A stretch of DNA of 64,000 nt from Embleya sp040605455 (GCF_040605455.1 NZ_JBEXCV010000009.1:48139-112138), one strand, 5' to 3'. Shown: positions 27,234 through 36,956, counted from the first letter of the stretch. Numbers and translations are program-made. Notes: generated by a model not told the origin, from the sequence alone.

Positions 27234-29891
27234 ATGAGCGACCGGAGCGACGAACGTCAGCCGTACACCGGCGGCTCCGCCGAGCCGGACGACGGCGCGC
27301 ACGACGATCCCTACCGGGGTCGGCCGCCCGCCGACCCGTACCTACAGCAGTACGTCGATCCGTACGGACAGCCGGCCGATCCCTACGCCGCGCAGCCGCC
27401 GGACCCGTACGCGCTGCCGGGCGAGCCGGGGTATGCCGACCCGAACGCACCGCAGCCTGGGTACGGCGAGCCGGCGGCGTATCCGCAGCAGGGCTACTCC
27501 GGGCAGGGCGGCTACGGCTCCGGGCCCGAACCGGTCTACGGGGATCCGTACGGCTCCGCACCGAACGTGGGCGGCTACGACCCGTACGCGCAGCAGCAGC
27601 CTCAGCAGCAGCCCGACCAGGGCGGCGGCGCGTGGTTCCGGGACGAGTTGAGCGACCCGCCGGCGAACGACCCGTACGTGGGCGTGGACGAGATCTTCAC
27701 GCCGGAGGCGCCGGCCGCGTACGACGACGCCGGCCGGCGATACGACCCATCTCCGCAGTACGACCCGCCCGCCCAGGCACAGCAGTACGGCGGCGGCGGA
27801 TACGGCTCGGGTGATCCGTACCAGCAGCAGCACCAGGCCCCGCCGGCACAGCACTACCAGCAGCAGCCACAGCATCAACAGCACCAGCAGCCACACCAGG
27901 AGCAGGTGCATCAGCAGGCGTACGTCCCGCAGCAGCCGAGCCCGCAGCAGGGACAGGGCGGCTGGGGCGACTACGACCGGCCCGGCGGCTGGCTGATGGA
28001 CCAGACGCTGACCGGCATCAACCTCGGCCTGGCCGGCGACGTCGCGGGCATGCCCTCCTACACCGAGGCATACCAGCGCTACGAGACCCAGCACCGAGCC
28101 GAGGCCGCGGCCGCGTCGATGTCCGCGAGCGCGGTCCTGGACGCCCCGCCGGTGCCGCTGAATCCGTCCACGTCGCCCGTCTACCGGATGCCCGGCTCGG
28201 GCGCCGAGGAGCGGATGGCCGGCATCCCGGTCGGCGGCGAGGGCAAGAAGGGCAGCAAGCTCGGCGGGATAATGCGATCCTCCGCCGTAATGGCGGCGGG
28301 CACGATCGTGTCCCGGATGACCGGCTTCGTGCGCAACCTGGTCGCCGCGGCGGCCCTGGGCACGGCGATCCTGGCGAACACCTACAACGTCGCCAACACG
28401 ATGCCGACGCTGCTGTACATCCTGGTCGGCGGCGGCGCGCTGAACGCGGTCTTCGTCCCGCAGCTGGTGCGCGCGATGCGCCAGGACGACGACGGCGGCG
28501 AGGCGTACGCGAACCGCCTGCTCACGCTGGTCATGACGGTGCTGGCGGGGCTGGTGCTGATCGCCTGGTTCGGGGCACCGCTGCTGATCCGGGCGTTCGC
28601 GAACTCGCTGGCGAAACACCATCAGGACTACGAGCTGGCGATCACCTTCGCCCGCTACTGCCTGCCGATCATCTTCTTCATGGGTCTGCACGTGCTGTTC
28701 GGGCAGATCCTCAACGCGCGCGAACGCTACGGCCCGATGATGTGGACCCCGGTCCTGAACAACATCGTCATCATCGCCACGTTCGGCCTGTACATCTGGG
28801 TGGCCGGCACCGCGAAGAACACCGGGCAGAACTCGGACACCATCACACCGGACGAGATCCGGCTGCTCGGCCTGGGCACGCTGCTGGGGATGGTCGTGCA
28901 GTCGATGGCGATGATCCCGTACCTGAAGGCGGCCCGGTTCCGCTTCCGACCACGCTTCGACTGGCGCGGCTCGGGGATGGGCAAGGCGCTCGGGCTGGCC
29001 AAGTGGACGTTCCTGTTCGTGCTCGCGAACCAGGCCGGCTACCTGGTGGTGACCCAGTTGGCCACCGCGATCGACGTCGACGCGCGGGACCAGAACATCC
29101 AGTTCGGCGTCGGCTTCACCGCGTACAGCAGCGCGCTGCTGATCTGGCAATTGCCCCAGGCGGTGATCACCGTGTCGGTGATGACCGCGATGTTGCCCCG
29201 GATGAGTCGGGCCGCCGCCGACGGCGACCTGGCCAGCGTGCGCGGCGACATCTCCTCCGGGCTGCGCCTGTCGGCGGTGGCGATGATCCCGTGTGCGGCG
29301 ATCTTCGTGGCGCTGGGCCGGGACATCGGCGGCTTCATCTTCGCCCCGACGGGCGAACAGAGCGCGCACTGGATCGGCTACATGCTGATGGCGCTCGGCC
29401 TGGGGCTGATCCCGTACTCGGCGCAATACGTGCTGCTGCGCGGGTTCTACGTGTACGAGGACACCCGAACACCGTTCCTGAACACGGTATGGATCGCGGG
29501 CGCCCAGGCGGCCTTCGCGGGTCTCGCCTACGTCGCGCTGCCCACCAAGTGGGCCGGTGTGGGCATCGCGGGCGGCTACAGCCTCGCCTACCTGGTGGGC
29601 GTGGCGCTGGCCGCACAGCGGCTCAAGAAACGGCTCGGCGACCTGGACGGCCGACGGGTGACCCGGACCTACACCCGGCTGTCGATCGCGGCCGGGATCG
29701 GCGGCGCCGCGGCGTTCTTCGTGGCCCGGGTGTGCACGGGCCACTTCGGCTCGGCCATGGGCGGCTCGGCGATCGCGGTGGGCGCGGGGATCGTGACGAT
29801 GTTCGTCGTGTTCTTCATCGCGGCCAACCGGATGCGGGTCGAGGAGATGACCGCGATGACCGGGATGATCAAGGGCAGGCTCGGCCGCTGA
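27234..29891 (+). CDS. murJ: Lipid II flippase MurJ (MviN) with long disordered N-terminal tail
   Basis: 885 aa. The MurJ core, about 14 membrane helices, begins near residue 344 (GIMRSSAVMAAGTIVSRMTG) and runs to the end. It flips lipid II across the membrane for peptidoglycan synthesis. The first 340 residues are a Tyr/Gln/Pro/Asp-rich cytoplasmic tail with DPYxxQ-like and QQQ tracts, longer than in most bacteria. The downstream gene encodes a pseudokinase with an outside domain, corresponding to the C-terminal part of mycobacterial MviN. ATG with a weak purine tract upstream. Confidence 0.95.
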   Translation: MSDRSDERQPYTGGSAEPDDGAHDDPYRGRPPADPYLQQYVDPYGQPADPYAAQPPDPYALPGEPGYADPNAPQPGYGEPAAYPQQGYSGQGGYGSGPEPVYGDPYGSAPNVGGYDPYAQQQPQQQPDQGGGAWFRDELSDPPANDPYVGVDEIFTPEAPAAYDDAGRRYDPSPQYDPPAQAQQYGGGGYGSGDPYQQQHQAPPAQHYQQQPQHQQHQQPHQEQVHQQAYVPQQPSPQQGQGGWGDYDRPGGWLMDQTLTGINLGLAGDVAGMPSYTEAYQRYETQHRAEAAAASMSASAVLDAPPVPLNPSTSPVYRMPGSGAEERMAGIPVGGEGKKGSKLGGIMRSSAVMAAGTIVSRMTGFVRNLVAAAALGTAILANTYNVANTMPTLLYILVGGGALNAVFVPQLVRAMRQDDDGGEAYANRLLTLVMTVLAGLVLIAWFGAPLLIRAFANSLAKHHQDYELAITFARYCLPIIFFMGLHVLFGQILNARERYGPMMWTPVLNNIVIIATFGLYIWVAGTAKNTGQNSDTITPDEIRLLGLGTLLGMVVQSMAMIPYLKAARFRFRPRFDWRGSGMGKALGLAKWTFLFVLANQAGYLVVTQLATAIDVDARDQNIQFGVGFTAYSSALLIWQLPQAVITVSVMTAMLPRMSRAAADGDLASVRGDISSGLRLSAVAMIPCAAIFVALGRDIGGFIFAPTGEQSAHWIGYMLMALGLGLIPYSAQYVLLRGFYVYEDTRTPFLNTVWIAGAQAAFAGLAYVALPTKWAGVGIAGGYSLAYLVGVALAAQRLKKRLGDLDGRRVTRTYTRLSIAAGIGGAAAFFVARVCTGHFGSAMGGSAIAVGAGIVTMFVVFFIAANRMRVEEMTAMTGMIKGRLGR

Positions 29892-29915
29892 CCGCCGGCT
29901 CGACCGCAAACGCGC

Positions 29916-29957
29916 ATCCGCCCGCCGAATCCCGCACCGGGAATTCGGCGGGCGGAT
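29916..29957 (+). terminator. Terminator after murJ
   Basis: 15-bp perfect stem (29916-29930 with 29943-29957), 12-nt loop. Confidence 0.85.
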
Positions 29958-30177
29958 CGGTGTGGGATGTACCACCATGGGCGAGTGAGGGTGTGCCGCG
30001 CGCCGGAACCGGGGTAAAGCTCCCGATACGCCGGTCTCGGTTTCCTTACGGATCTTGCGACGAGGCAACCCGAAGTGGGGTCCGAGAGTCTCATGGTGTG
30101 TAGAGGTTGTCCCTGACCAACGGCCCGAGATGCCTCACCTCTACGATGGATATGCCGACGAGGAGGATGAGGCCGAG

Positions 30178-32346
30178 GTGACGGACCGAACCGCAGGATC
30201 CGTCGACCTAGCGACGGACGAGGCAAACCCCGTACCGACAAAGGTTTCTGATACATCGTCGGACAATCCGGTCGGTTCGGACGACAAGGTCCCCGGCGGC
30301 AACGTCTCAGGAAGTACCACCACGGTTCTGCCCGTCGGCACCGAGCCCGAACCCGACGCGGGTGAAGAAGTCGAATCCGAAGTCGCCGCAGCCGGCGAAG
30401 CCGACGGACCCGCGACCGGCCGGGCCTTGACCGGCGACGCTGCGAACAACGGCTCTGCGAACGGCGATTCGGCCGAGGTCGCGGCTGCCGCACCCGCAGG
30501 GGTCCGCGTTGCCGAGGCGCTGCCCGCCGAGTCCGCGTCCACCGAGCCCGCGCCTGCCGAAGCCGCGTCCACCGCGTCCGCATCCGCCGAATCCGCGTCC
30601 GCGGAGGACGAACCGGTAACGCACCAGCGGGCGAAGCGGAACAAGCCCGCCGACGCCACCGCCCCGGCCGGCAACGCGAGCGAGCCCGAGTCGGCCGCGC
30701 CGAAGGCCGCCGAGTCCGAGCCGGTCGAGCCGGCGCCGGCCGCGGAACCCGCGCCGCCGCGGGTCAACCGCGGCACCCGATTGGCCGACCGCTACCGGCT
30801 CGAACACCGCCTGTCGCAGAACGGCCGCAGCGAGACCTGGCGCGCCGTCGACGAGAAGCTCCGGCGCGCCGTGGGTGTGCACATCGTGCCCGCCGGCGGG
30901 GAGCACGGCCGGGCCGTGATCGCCGCCGCCCGCGCCGCGGCGCTGATGGGCGACCCGCGCTTCGTCCAAGTGCTCGACTGTGCCGAACAGGACGGCCTGA
31001 TCTACGTGGTGAAGGAGTGGCTGCCCGACGCGGACAACCTCACCAAGGTCTTCGAGAGCGCGCCGCTGCCACCGCACGAGGTGTACGAACTCTCCCGCGC
31101 GGTCGCCCAGGCGATGTCCGTCGCGCACCGGGCGGGCCTGTCGCACCTGCGCCTGACGCCGGAGAACGTGCTGCGCATGCACACCGGCCAGTACAAGATC
31201 GTCGGCCTCGCCGTCGAGGCGGCCCTGTACGGACACGACACCACCGACGCGGCTCGCGACGACACGCACGCGGTCGGCAGGCTGATGTACGCGGCGCTGA
31301 CCCGGCGTTGGGTCGACGGCACCGAATACGGCCTACCGGCCGCGCCGTTGACCGGCGGCAAGCTGTGCGCGCCCGGCCAGATCCGGGCCGGTGTGGACGA
31401 CACGCTGGCCGCGCTGGCGATGCGCGCGCTGGGCCACGAGGTCAAGCACGAACCGGCGTTCGGAACGCCGGGCGAACTGTCCGCGGCGATCGGCGCGATC
31501 CCGGAGATCCATCCGCCCGAGCAGGGCGAGATCGTCGGCGGCCCGGAGCAGGACGAGTACCCCGTCTACACGCCGACGCCCACCCGGACGGTCTACACCA
31601 CGGCCGGCTACACCGGCGGCGGCTCGAACCGCCCCGTCCGCCCACCGGTCGTACCGCCGCCGCTGGGCGGCCGGTTCGGCGCCACGGTCAAGGGCGCGGT
31701 CGCGGTGCTCGTGGTCCTCGCGATCGTGCTGGTGACGTGGCAGGTGGCCAGCCATGTGGGTGATGGGGAGGAGAAGGAAAGCCCGTTGAAGCGGCAGGGG
31801 GGCACGTCGAGCACGCCGACCCAGCCTCAGGCCGCACCGGCGACCACCCGCGAGGTCCCCCCGAAGACCGGTACGGAGATCTCGATCGGCGCGGCACCCA
31901 CCAACCCGGAAGACGTGGCGAAGACCTACGACGGCAAGCGTGAGACCTACTGGCACACGAACATGATGGTCGACGGCCCGCCGATCAACTTCAATGGCCG
32001 CAAGGGATACGGGATCGTCTACGACCTCGGCGAACCGATGGACGTGCGGGGCGTCAACATCACGCTCGGCGCCGGTGGGTCCACCACTGCCATCACGCTC
32101 AAGGCCGCGCCCGGCGCCGGATCGACGATGCCAACGAGTCAGGAAGCCTACGACGTCACCATCGGCGACAAGTCGACCGACGACAGCCAGTTGAGTGTGA
32201 CCGGCAACAAGGCGATCAAGACCCGCTACGTGCTGGTGCTGATGACCGCGATGCCCAAGGTCCTGCAGGACGTCGGCAACTACAACATCTACACCCCGGG
32301 CCATCAGAACGCCTGGCGCGAGGTCACCTTCACCATCAACAACTGA
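30178..32346 (+). CDS. Pseudokinase with extracellular discoidin-like domain (MviN C-terminal homologue)
   Basis: 722 aa from GTG 30178, chosen for GAGGAGG 10 nt upstream; ATG 30130 is an alternative. An acidic Ala/Glu-rich tail (1-195) precedes a kinase-like fold (about 200-450). The catalytic motifs are lost: the VAIK lysine position reads VGVHIV, HRD reads SHLRLTPENV, and DFG reads IVGLAVE. One membrane helix (about 506-528) and an outside beta domain (about 568-720) resembling galactose-binding folds follow. In mycobacteria a similar pseudokinase and outside domain are fused to MurJ and recruit FhaA. The equivalent here is inferred from context. No phosphotransfer is expected. Confidence 0.85.
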   Translation: MTDRTAGSVDLATDEANPVPTKVSDTSSDNPVGSDDKVPGGNVSGSTTTVLPVGTEPEPDAGEEVESEVAAAGEADGPATGRALTGDAANNGSANGDSAEVAAAAPAGVRVAEALPAESASTEPAPAEAASTASASAESASAEDEPVTHQRAKRNKPADATAPAGNASEPESAAPKAAESEPVEPAPAAEPAPPRVNRGTRLADRYRLEHRLSQNGRSETWRAVDEKLRRAVGVHIVPAGGEHGRAVIAAARAAALMGDPRFVQVLDCAEQDGLIYVVKEWLPDADNLTKVFESAPLPPHEVYELSRAVAQAMSVAHRAGLSHLRLTPENVLRMHTGQYKIVGLAVEAALYGHDTTDAARDDTHAVGRLMYAALTRRWVDGTEYGLPAAPLTGGKLCAPGQIRAGVDDTLAALAMRALGHEVKHEPAFGTPGELSAAIGAIPEIHPPEQGEIVGGPEQDEYPVYTPTPTRTVYTTAGYTGGGSNRPVRPPVVPPPLGGRFGATVKGAVAVLVVLAIVLVTWQVASHVGDGEEKESPLKRQGGTSSTPTQPQAAPATTREVPPKTGTEISIGAAPTNPEDVAKTYDGKRETYWHTNMMVDGPPINFNGRKGYGIVYDLGEPMDVRGVNITLGAGGSTTAITLKAAPGAGSTMPTSQEAYDVTIGDKSTDDSQLSVTGNKAIKTRYVLVLMTAMPKVLQDVGNYNIYTPGHQNAWREVTFTINN

Positions 32347-32430
32347 CCCCGTCCGGGCAGTCGAGGCGGACCCCTCTCCAACCGCCCCGCGGCCCATGCC
32401 AGGATGACCCCGGGCCAGGGGAGGTAGGCG

Positions 32431-33144
32431 GTGAGTACCGAGCAGACCGGATCGGCGTACGCGGACGTCACCGACGCCGATCTGCTCACCCGGCACACCG
32501 CCGGCGACCGCGACGCGTTCGGCGAACTCGTCCGGCGGCACCGCGACCGGCTGTGGGCGGTGGCCCTGCGCACCCTGGGGGACCGCGAGGAAGCCGCTGA
32601 CGCCCTCCAGGACGCCCTGGTATCCGCCTACCGGGCGGCGGGTAGGTTCGAGGGCCGCGCGGCCGTCACGACGTGGCTGCACCGAATCGTGGTGAACGCC
32701 TGCCTGGATCGGGCCCGGCGTCGGGCCGCCCGGCCGGCCGTACCGCTGCCCGAGGATCTCGACCAGCGACTGCCCGCGCCGGTCCACGAGGACCCGGCGA
32801 TTCGCGGCGAGACCCGTGCGGCGGTGCTCGCCGCGCTGGCCACGCTGCCGGCCGAGCAGCGGGCCGCGCTGGTGCTGGTGGACATGGAGGGCTACCCCGT
32901 CGACGAGGCGGCCCGGATCCTCCAGGTCGCCTCGGGCACCATCAAGAGCCGCTGTGCCCGCGGTCGCGCCAAGCTGTTGCCACTGGTGCGACACCTGCGC
33001 GAGGCGGGGCCGCCCGGACCGTCCCGGGTGTCCGGGAACCCTGGAGCCGGACAATCCGTCCCATCGACGGACGACCGACCGAGAGCCGGCGGTCCGACCC
33101 CCGACGCGGGCGGCACGAGCATGGAGGGAGGGGGCACACGATGA
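32431..33144 (+). CDS. sigM: ECF sigma factor SigM-like
   Basis: 237 aa. Region 2 (about 18-85, ending AVTTWLHRIVVNACLDRARR) and region 4 (about 130-185, LPAEQRAALVLVDMEGYPVD and ASGTIKSRCARGR) are clear. The C-terminal 45 residues are disordered. GTG start with GGGAGG upstream. Placed between the murJ locus and trxBA, it corresponds to SigM of actinobacteria. Its stop overlaps the next gene's start by 4 bp, so sigma and anti-sigma factor are made together. Confidence 0.93.
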   Translation: MSTEQTGSAYADVTDADLLTRHTAGDRDAFGELVRRHRDRLWAVALRTLGDREEAADALQDALVSAYRAAGRFEGRAAVTTWLHRIVVNACLDRARRRAARPAVPLPEDLDQRLPAPVHEDPAIRGETRAAVLAALATLPAEQRAALVLVDMEGYPVDEAARILQVASGTIKSRCARGRAKLLPLVRHLREAGPPGPSRVSGNPGAGQSVPSTDDRPRAGGPTPDAGGTSMEGGGTR

Positions 33145-34058
33145 GCGAACACATCGACGTCGAGGTGCTGTCCGACCTCGTCGAAGGACTGCTCGCTCCG
33201 GAGCAGGCGACCGCCGTGCACGCCCACCTCGCCGAGTGCGCCGAGTGTCTCGACACCCGGGACGCGCTCGCCGAGGTCCGCGAGTTGCTCGGCGGACAGC
33301 CCGTCGAACCGATGCCGGCCGACGTGATCGCGCGGATCGACGACGCGCTCGCGCTGGCCGCGCTCCCGCCGCCGCGACCCGCCGAGGCGCCGTCGGTGGG
33401 AATCCCCACCGCGGAGCTCTTCGCCCTGCCGAACCCGGCCCCCCCGGTCTCTGCCGCCGACGCGGCCGATCACCATGTCGTGCGACTCGACTCCGCCCGC
33501 CGCCGGCGTCGGCGCGGTCCGCTGCTGCTCGTGGCCGCAGCCGTCGCCGCGGTGGCCCTCGGCGTCACGGTCGTGGTCGGCACCGGCGGCGACCACGACT
33601 CGTCCGGGCATCCCTCCGCCGCCAACGACAAGTCCGCCGTGTCCCAACCCCAAGGCGCGGCCAAGCCGTCCGGCACGGCGGACGACCAACCGCGCGCGAA
33701 CGCCGAGGAGCAGGCACCGGGCGCCACGAAGCCGTCCATCGCCGCGCCCAGGGAGTACACCGCTGCCGGACTGCCGCAGCAGATCGCGCAACTGCTCCGC
33801 CTCAGCACCACGCAGTCCACCCGGGAACTGCCCGGGTGTGTCGCGACCGCGGTCGGCCCGGACGCCGCCCGGGCGCTGGCCGTCGACACCGGCACCTATG
33901 CCGGCACCCCGGCGTGGGTGGTGGTCCTGAACGGCTCGAACGCCGGCCGGGTCAAGGTCGTCGTCGTGGATTCGTCCTGCGCCACGAAGCTCTCGGCGAC
34001 GTCTTCGAGCGACATCGGGGGCGCCGTACTGCTCAGCACCGAGGTCCCCCGAGGGTGA
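33141..34058 (+). CDS. Membrane anti-sigma factor for SigM
   Basis: 305 aa. The N-terminal zinc-finger-like anti-sigma domain (about 1-50) shows HAHLAECAECLDTRD. A linker leads to one membrane helix (about 131-151) and an outside domain with two cysteines (PGCVATAV near 233, SSCATK near 279). It is translationally coupled to the sigma gene (ATGA). Its expected role is to hold the sigma factor at the membrane until a signal releases it; the signal is unknown. Confidence 0.88.
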   Translation: MSEHIDVEVLSDLVEGLLAPEQATAVHAHLAECAECLDTRDALAEVRELLGGQPVEPMPADVIARIDDALALAALPPPRPAEAPSVGIPTAELFALPNPAPPVSAADAADHHVVRLDSARRRRRRGPLLLVAAAVAAVALGVTVVVGTGGDHDSSGHPSAANDKSAVSQPQGAAKPSGTADDQPRANAEEQAPGATKPSIAAPREYTAAGLPQQIAQLLRLSTTQSTRELPGCVATAVGPDAARALAVDTGTYAGTPAWVVVLNGSNAGRVKVVVVDSSCATKLSATSSSDIGGAVLLSTEVPRG

Positions 34059-34092
34059 TCCCCGGCACGCCGCGCTCGCGGCGTTGGGACCC

Positions 34093-34119
34093 GGGAATGG
34101 TGCGCACCTAGGATCCGTT
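34093..34119 (+). promoter_or_regulatory. SigR-type promoter of trxBA
   Basis: GGGAAT (34093-34098), then 18 bp, then GTT (34117-34119): this matches the GGAAT-N18-GTT consensus of the thiol-oxidative-stress sigma factor SigR. It lies about 105 bp upstream of trxB, as known for S. coelicolor trxBA. Confidence 0.75.
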
Positions 34120-34224
34120 GTCGAACGAGACACCGCATCTCATCGGGGCGCGGGGCTCGCAGACCCGCACAGCCGACGCCGGCCACCGGCACGAGGCTCG
34201 ACAAGGAACCAGGAAAGGCTCAGC

Positions 34225-35172
34225 GTGAGCGACGTCCGCAACGTGATCATCATCGGATCGGGTCCGACCGGGTACACGGCCGCCGTCTACGCAGCACGCG
34301 CGGACCTCAAGCCGCTGGTCTTCGAAGGCGCCGTCACTGCGGGCGGCGCGCTGATGAACACCACCGAGGTCGAGAACTTCCCCGGCTGGCCGGACGGCAT
34401 CATGGGTCCGGATCTGATGGACAACATGCGCAAGCAGGCCGAGCGCTTCGGCGCCGAGCTGATTCCGGACGACGTCGTGGCCGTCGACCTCACGGGCGAC
34501 GTCAAGACCGTCACCGACGGCGCGGGCACCGTACACAAGGCGCACGCGGTGATCCTGGCGACCGGGTCCGCGTACCGCAAGCTCAACCTTCCGAACGAGG
34601 ACGCACTTTCCGGCCGGGGCGTCTCCTGGTGTGCCACCTGCGACGGCTTCTTCTTCCGGGACCAGGACATCGCGGTGGTCGGCGGTGGCGACTCGGCGAT
34701 CGAGGAGGCCACGTTCCTGTCCCGCTTCGCCCGCTCGGTGACCGTCATCCACCGTCGGGACGAGCTGCGCGCGAGCAAGGCGATGCAACATCGTGCGTTC
34801 GCCGACGAGAAGATCTCGTTCGCGTGGAACAGCGAAGTCGCCGAGATCGTGGGCGACGGCAAGCTCACCGGCGTCAAGCTGCGTGACACCGTCACCGGCG
34901 AACTGCGCGACCTGGCGGTGACCGGCCTGTTCATCGCGGTCGGCCACGACCCGCGCACCGAGCTGCTCGGGGACCAGATCGAGCTGGACGCCGAGGGCTA
35001 CATCAAGGTCGCCGCCCCGACCACGCACACCAACCTCACCGGCGTCTTCGCGGCGGGCGATGTCGTGGACCACACCTACCGCCAGGCGATCACCGCGGCC
35101 GGCACCGGTTGCGCCGCGGCACTCGACGCCGAGCGCTACCTCGCCTCGCTCGCCGACGGCACCGGCGCCTGA
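34225..35172 (+). CDS. trxB: Thioredoxin reductase
   Basis: 315 aa. The FAD site GSGPTGYTAAVYAARA (about 11-26), the redox pair in WCATCDG (about 137-143), the NADPH site VGGGDSAIEEA (about 154-164) and ATGDV-like AAGDVVDHTYRQ near the end are all present. It reduces thioredoxin with NADPH. GTG start with AGGAAAGG upstream. It is followed by trxA after 49 bp and is preceded by a SigR-type promoter. Confidence 0.98.
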   Translation: MSDVRNVIIIGSGPTGYTAAVYAARADLKPLVFEGAVTAGGALMNTTEVENFPGWPDGIMGPDLMDNMRKQAERFGAELIPDDVVAVDLTGDVKTVTDGAGTVHKAHAVILATGSAYRKLNLPNEDALSGRGVSWCATCDGFFFRDQDIAVVGGGDSAIEEATFLSRFARSVTVIHRRDELRASKAMQHRAFADEKISFAWNSEVAEIVGDGKLTGVKLRDTVTGELRDLAVTGLFIAVGHDPRTELLGDQIELDAEGYIKVAAPTTHTNLTGVFAAGDVVDHTYRQAITAAGTGCAAALDAERYLASLADGTGA

Positions 35173-35221
35173 CCCACACTCGTCCCTACTTCCTTCCACC
35201 CGAGCACACCGAGGAGCAACC

Positions 35222-35548
35222 ATGGCCGGGGCCACCGTCACCGTCACCGACAAGACCTTCGACACCGACGTCCTGATGAGCGACAAGGCAGTGCTCGTCG
35301 ACTTCTGGGCCGAGTGGTGCGGCCCGTGCCGCCAGATCGCCCCGGCACTCGAGCAGATCGCGGACGAGAACGGTGACAAGCTCACGGTCGCGAAGCTCAA
35401 CATCGACCAGAACCCGGAGATCACCACCCGCTACGGCGTGCTGTCGATCCCGACCCTGCACGTCTTCAAGGGCGGCGAGATCGTCAAGACGATCGTCGGT
35501 GCGAAGCCGAAGTCGATGCTCCTCAAGGAGCTCGCCGAGTACGTCTGA
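35222..35548 (+). CDS. trxA: Thioredoxin
   Basis: 108 aa, full length. The active site WAEWCGPCRQ is near residues 28-37, and the cis-Pro loop reads SIPTLHVFKGG. It reduces disulphides in cytosolic proteins. GAGGAG lies just before the ATG. Cotranscribed with trxB. Confidence 0.98.
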   Translation: MAGATVTVTDKTFDTDVLMSDKAVLVDFWAEWCGPCRQIAPALEQIADENGDKLTVAKLNIDQNPEITTRYGVLSIPTLHVFKGGEIVKTIVGAKPKSMLLKELAEYV

Positions 35549-35582
35549 GTCGACGCGTTCGACGCGGCGTCCCACGGGCACT

Positions 35583-35618
35583 CGAAGGGCGCTTCCCGGA
35601 ACCGGGGAGCGCCCTTCG
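35583..35618 (+). terminator. Terminator after trxA
   Basis: 16-bp stem with one G-U pair (35583-35598 with 35603-35618), 4-nt loop. Confidence 0.88.
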
Positions 35619-35777
35619 CGCGTATCAGGGCGTACCGACGACCGGTGGGCGGCCCAGGACGGCGGATCGCCCCCTCGGGCCGGAATCCGGGCCCCGAGAG
35701 CCCCGCTCCGGTACGGCAACGACCGAATGCGCGCGTACGATCGAGTGTTGCGTCAAAACTCGGGAGGACTTCTTTCC

Positions 35778-36956
35778 ATGACCATGCAGCGGCGGTACCG
35801 ACGCGGTGACACCGGCCCCGCAGTGGCCGAGATCAGGTCCAAGCTGGTGCTGCTCGGCCTCCTGCCCGCCGGTGCCCATACGGTCGCCGGCAGCGGCGAC
35901 GGGGACGGCCTCGGCGGCTACGCGGACGCGGTGTTCGACGACTCCGTGGACCTCGCCGTCCGGCATTTCCAGCAGCAGCGCGCGATGACCGTGGACGGCA
36001 TCGTCGGCCCGGAGACCTACCGTCACCTCGACGAGGCACGATGGCGCCTCGGCGACCGCATGCTGTCCTACTCGATCGGTCACCCGACGGTCGGGGACGA
36101 CGTGGCCACCCTCCAGCAGCGACTGCTCGACATGGGCTTCGACTGCGGCCGGGTGGACGGCATCCTGGGCCCGGCCACCGAGCGCGCGCTGCGCGAATTC
36201 CAGCGCAACTACGGACTCGGCGCGGACGGCACGTGTGGACCGGCCACGTTCCGAGCCCTCGACCGGCTCGCGCGCACGGTCGTCGGCGGCCAGCCGCACG
36301 CGATGCGCGAATCCGAACTGCTGCACCGCTCCGGCCCCTCGCTGGCCGGCAAGACCGTGGTGATCGACCCGGGCCACGGCGGCACGGACCAGGGCGTGGT
36401 GGCACACGGGCTGACCGAGGCCGAGGTGGTGTGGGACCTCGCCCGGCGGCTGGAGGGCCGGCTGTCCGCCCTGGGCGTCCAGGCGTACCTCACCCGCGGT
36501 CTGGACTCCGACGGCATCGGCGAGGAGGACCGCGCGGCCTTCGCCAATGCCACCGATGCGGACCTGGTGATATCGCTGCACGCGGACCGCAACGAAAGCC
36601 CGCTGGCGAGCGGCGTCTCCTGCTACTACTACGGCAGCGGCAGCGACCGGTACGGGCGTCGCTCGCCGACCGGAGAGCACTTCGCGAGCCTGGTCCAGCG
36701 CGAACTCGTGGCGCGCACCGGCCTGGTCGACGGCCGCACCCACGGCAAGGCGTGGACGCTGCTCCGGCGTACTCGCATGCCCGCCGTGCGGATCGAGCTG
36801 GGCTACCTCACCAACGCCGAGGACGCGGCGCGACTGGCCGGCTCGGAATTCCGCGACCACGCCGCCGAGTCGATCGTGGTGGCCTTGCAGCGGCTCTATC
36901 TGCCGCCGGACGAGGACGTGCCCACGGGCATGTTGCGGCTGCCCGTCTTCACCTGA
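35778..36956 (+). CDS. cwlM: CwlM-like amidase-fold protein (two PG-binding domains, Amidase_3)
   Basis: 392 aa. Two peptidoglycan-binding-1 domains (about 8-85 and 95-160) are followed by an Amidase_3 domain (about 190-375). The zinc ligands look present: VIDPGHGG near 195, GLTEAE near 213, SLHADR near 270 and RIELGYL near 343. There is no signal peptide. In mycobacteria the gene between trxBA and parBA is cwlM, a cytoplasmic protein that activates MurA when phosphorylated by PknB near its C-terminus. Here PTG with Thr383 lies ten residues from the end, near the mycobacterial site. The regulatory role is inferred from synteny. GGAGGA precedes the ATG. Confidence 0.88.
   Translation: MTMQRRYRRGDTGPAVAEIRSKLVLLGLLPAGAHTVAGSGDGDGLGGYADAVFDDSVDLAVRHFQQQRAMTVDGIVGPETYRHLDEARWRLGDRMLSYSIGHPTVGDDVATLQQRLLDMGFDCGRVDGILGPATERALREFQRNYGLGADGTCGPATFRALDRLARTVVGGQPHAMRESELLHRSGPSLAGKTVVIDPGHGGTDQGVVAHGLTEAEVVWDLARRLEGRLSALGVQAYLTRGLDSDGIGEEDRAAFANATDADLVISLHADRNESPLASGVSCYYYGSGSDRYGRRSPTGEHFASLVQRELVARTGLVDGRTHGKAWTLLRRTRMPAVRIELGYLTNAEDAARLAGSEFRDHAAESIVVALQRLYLPPDEDVPTGMLRLPVFT

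Noticed and set aside
27342..30068. 908-codon ORF opposite murJ
   Set aside because: Antisense frame of murJ with no recognisable fold; length is due to GC bias.
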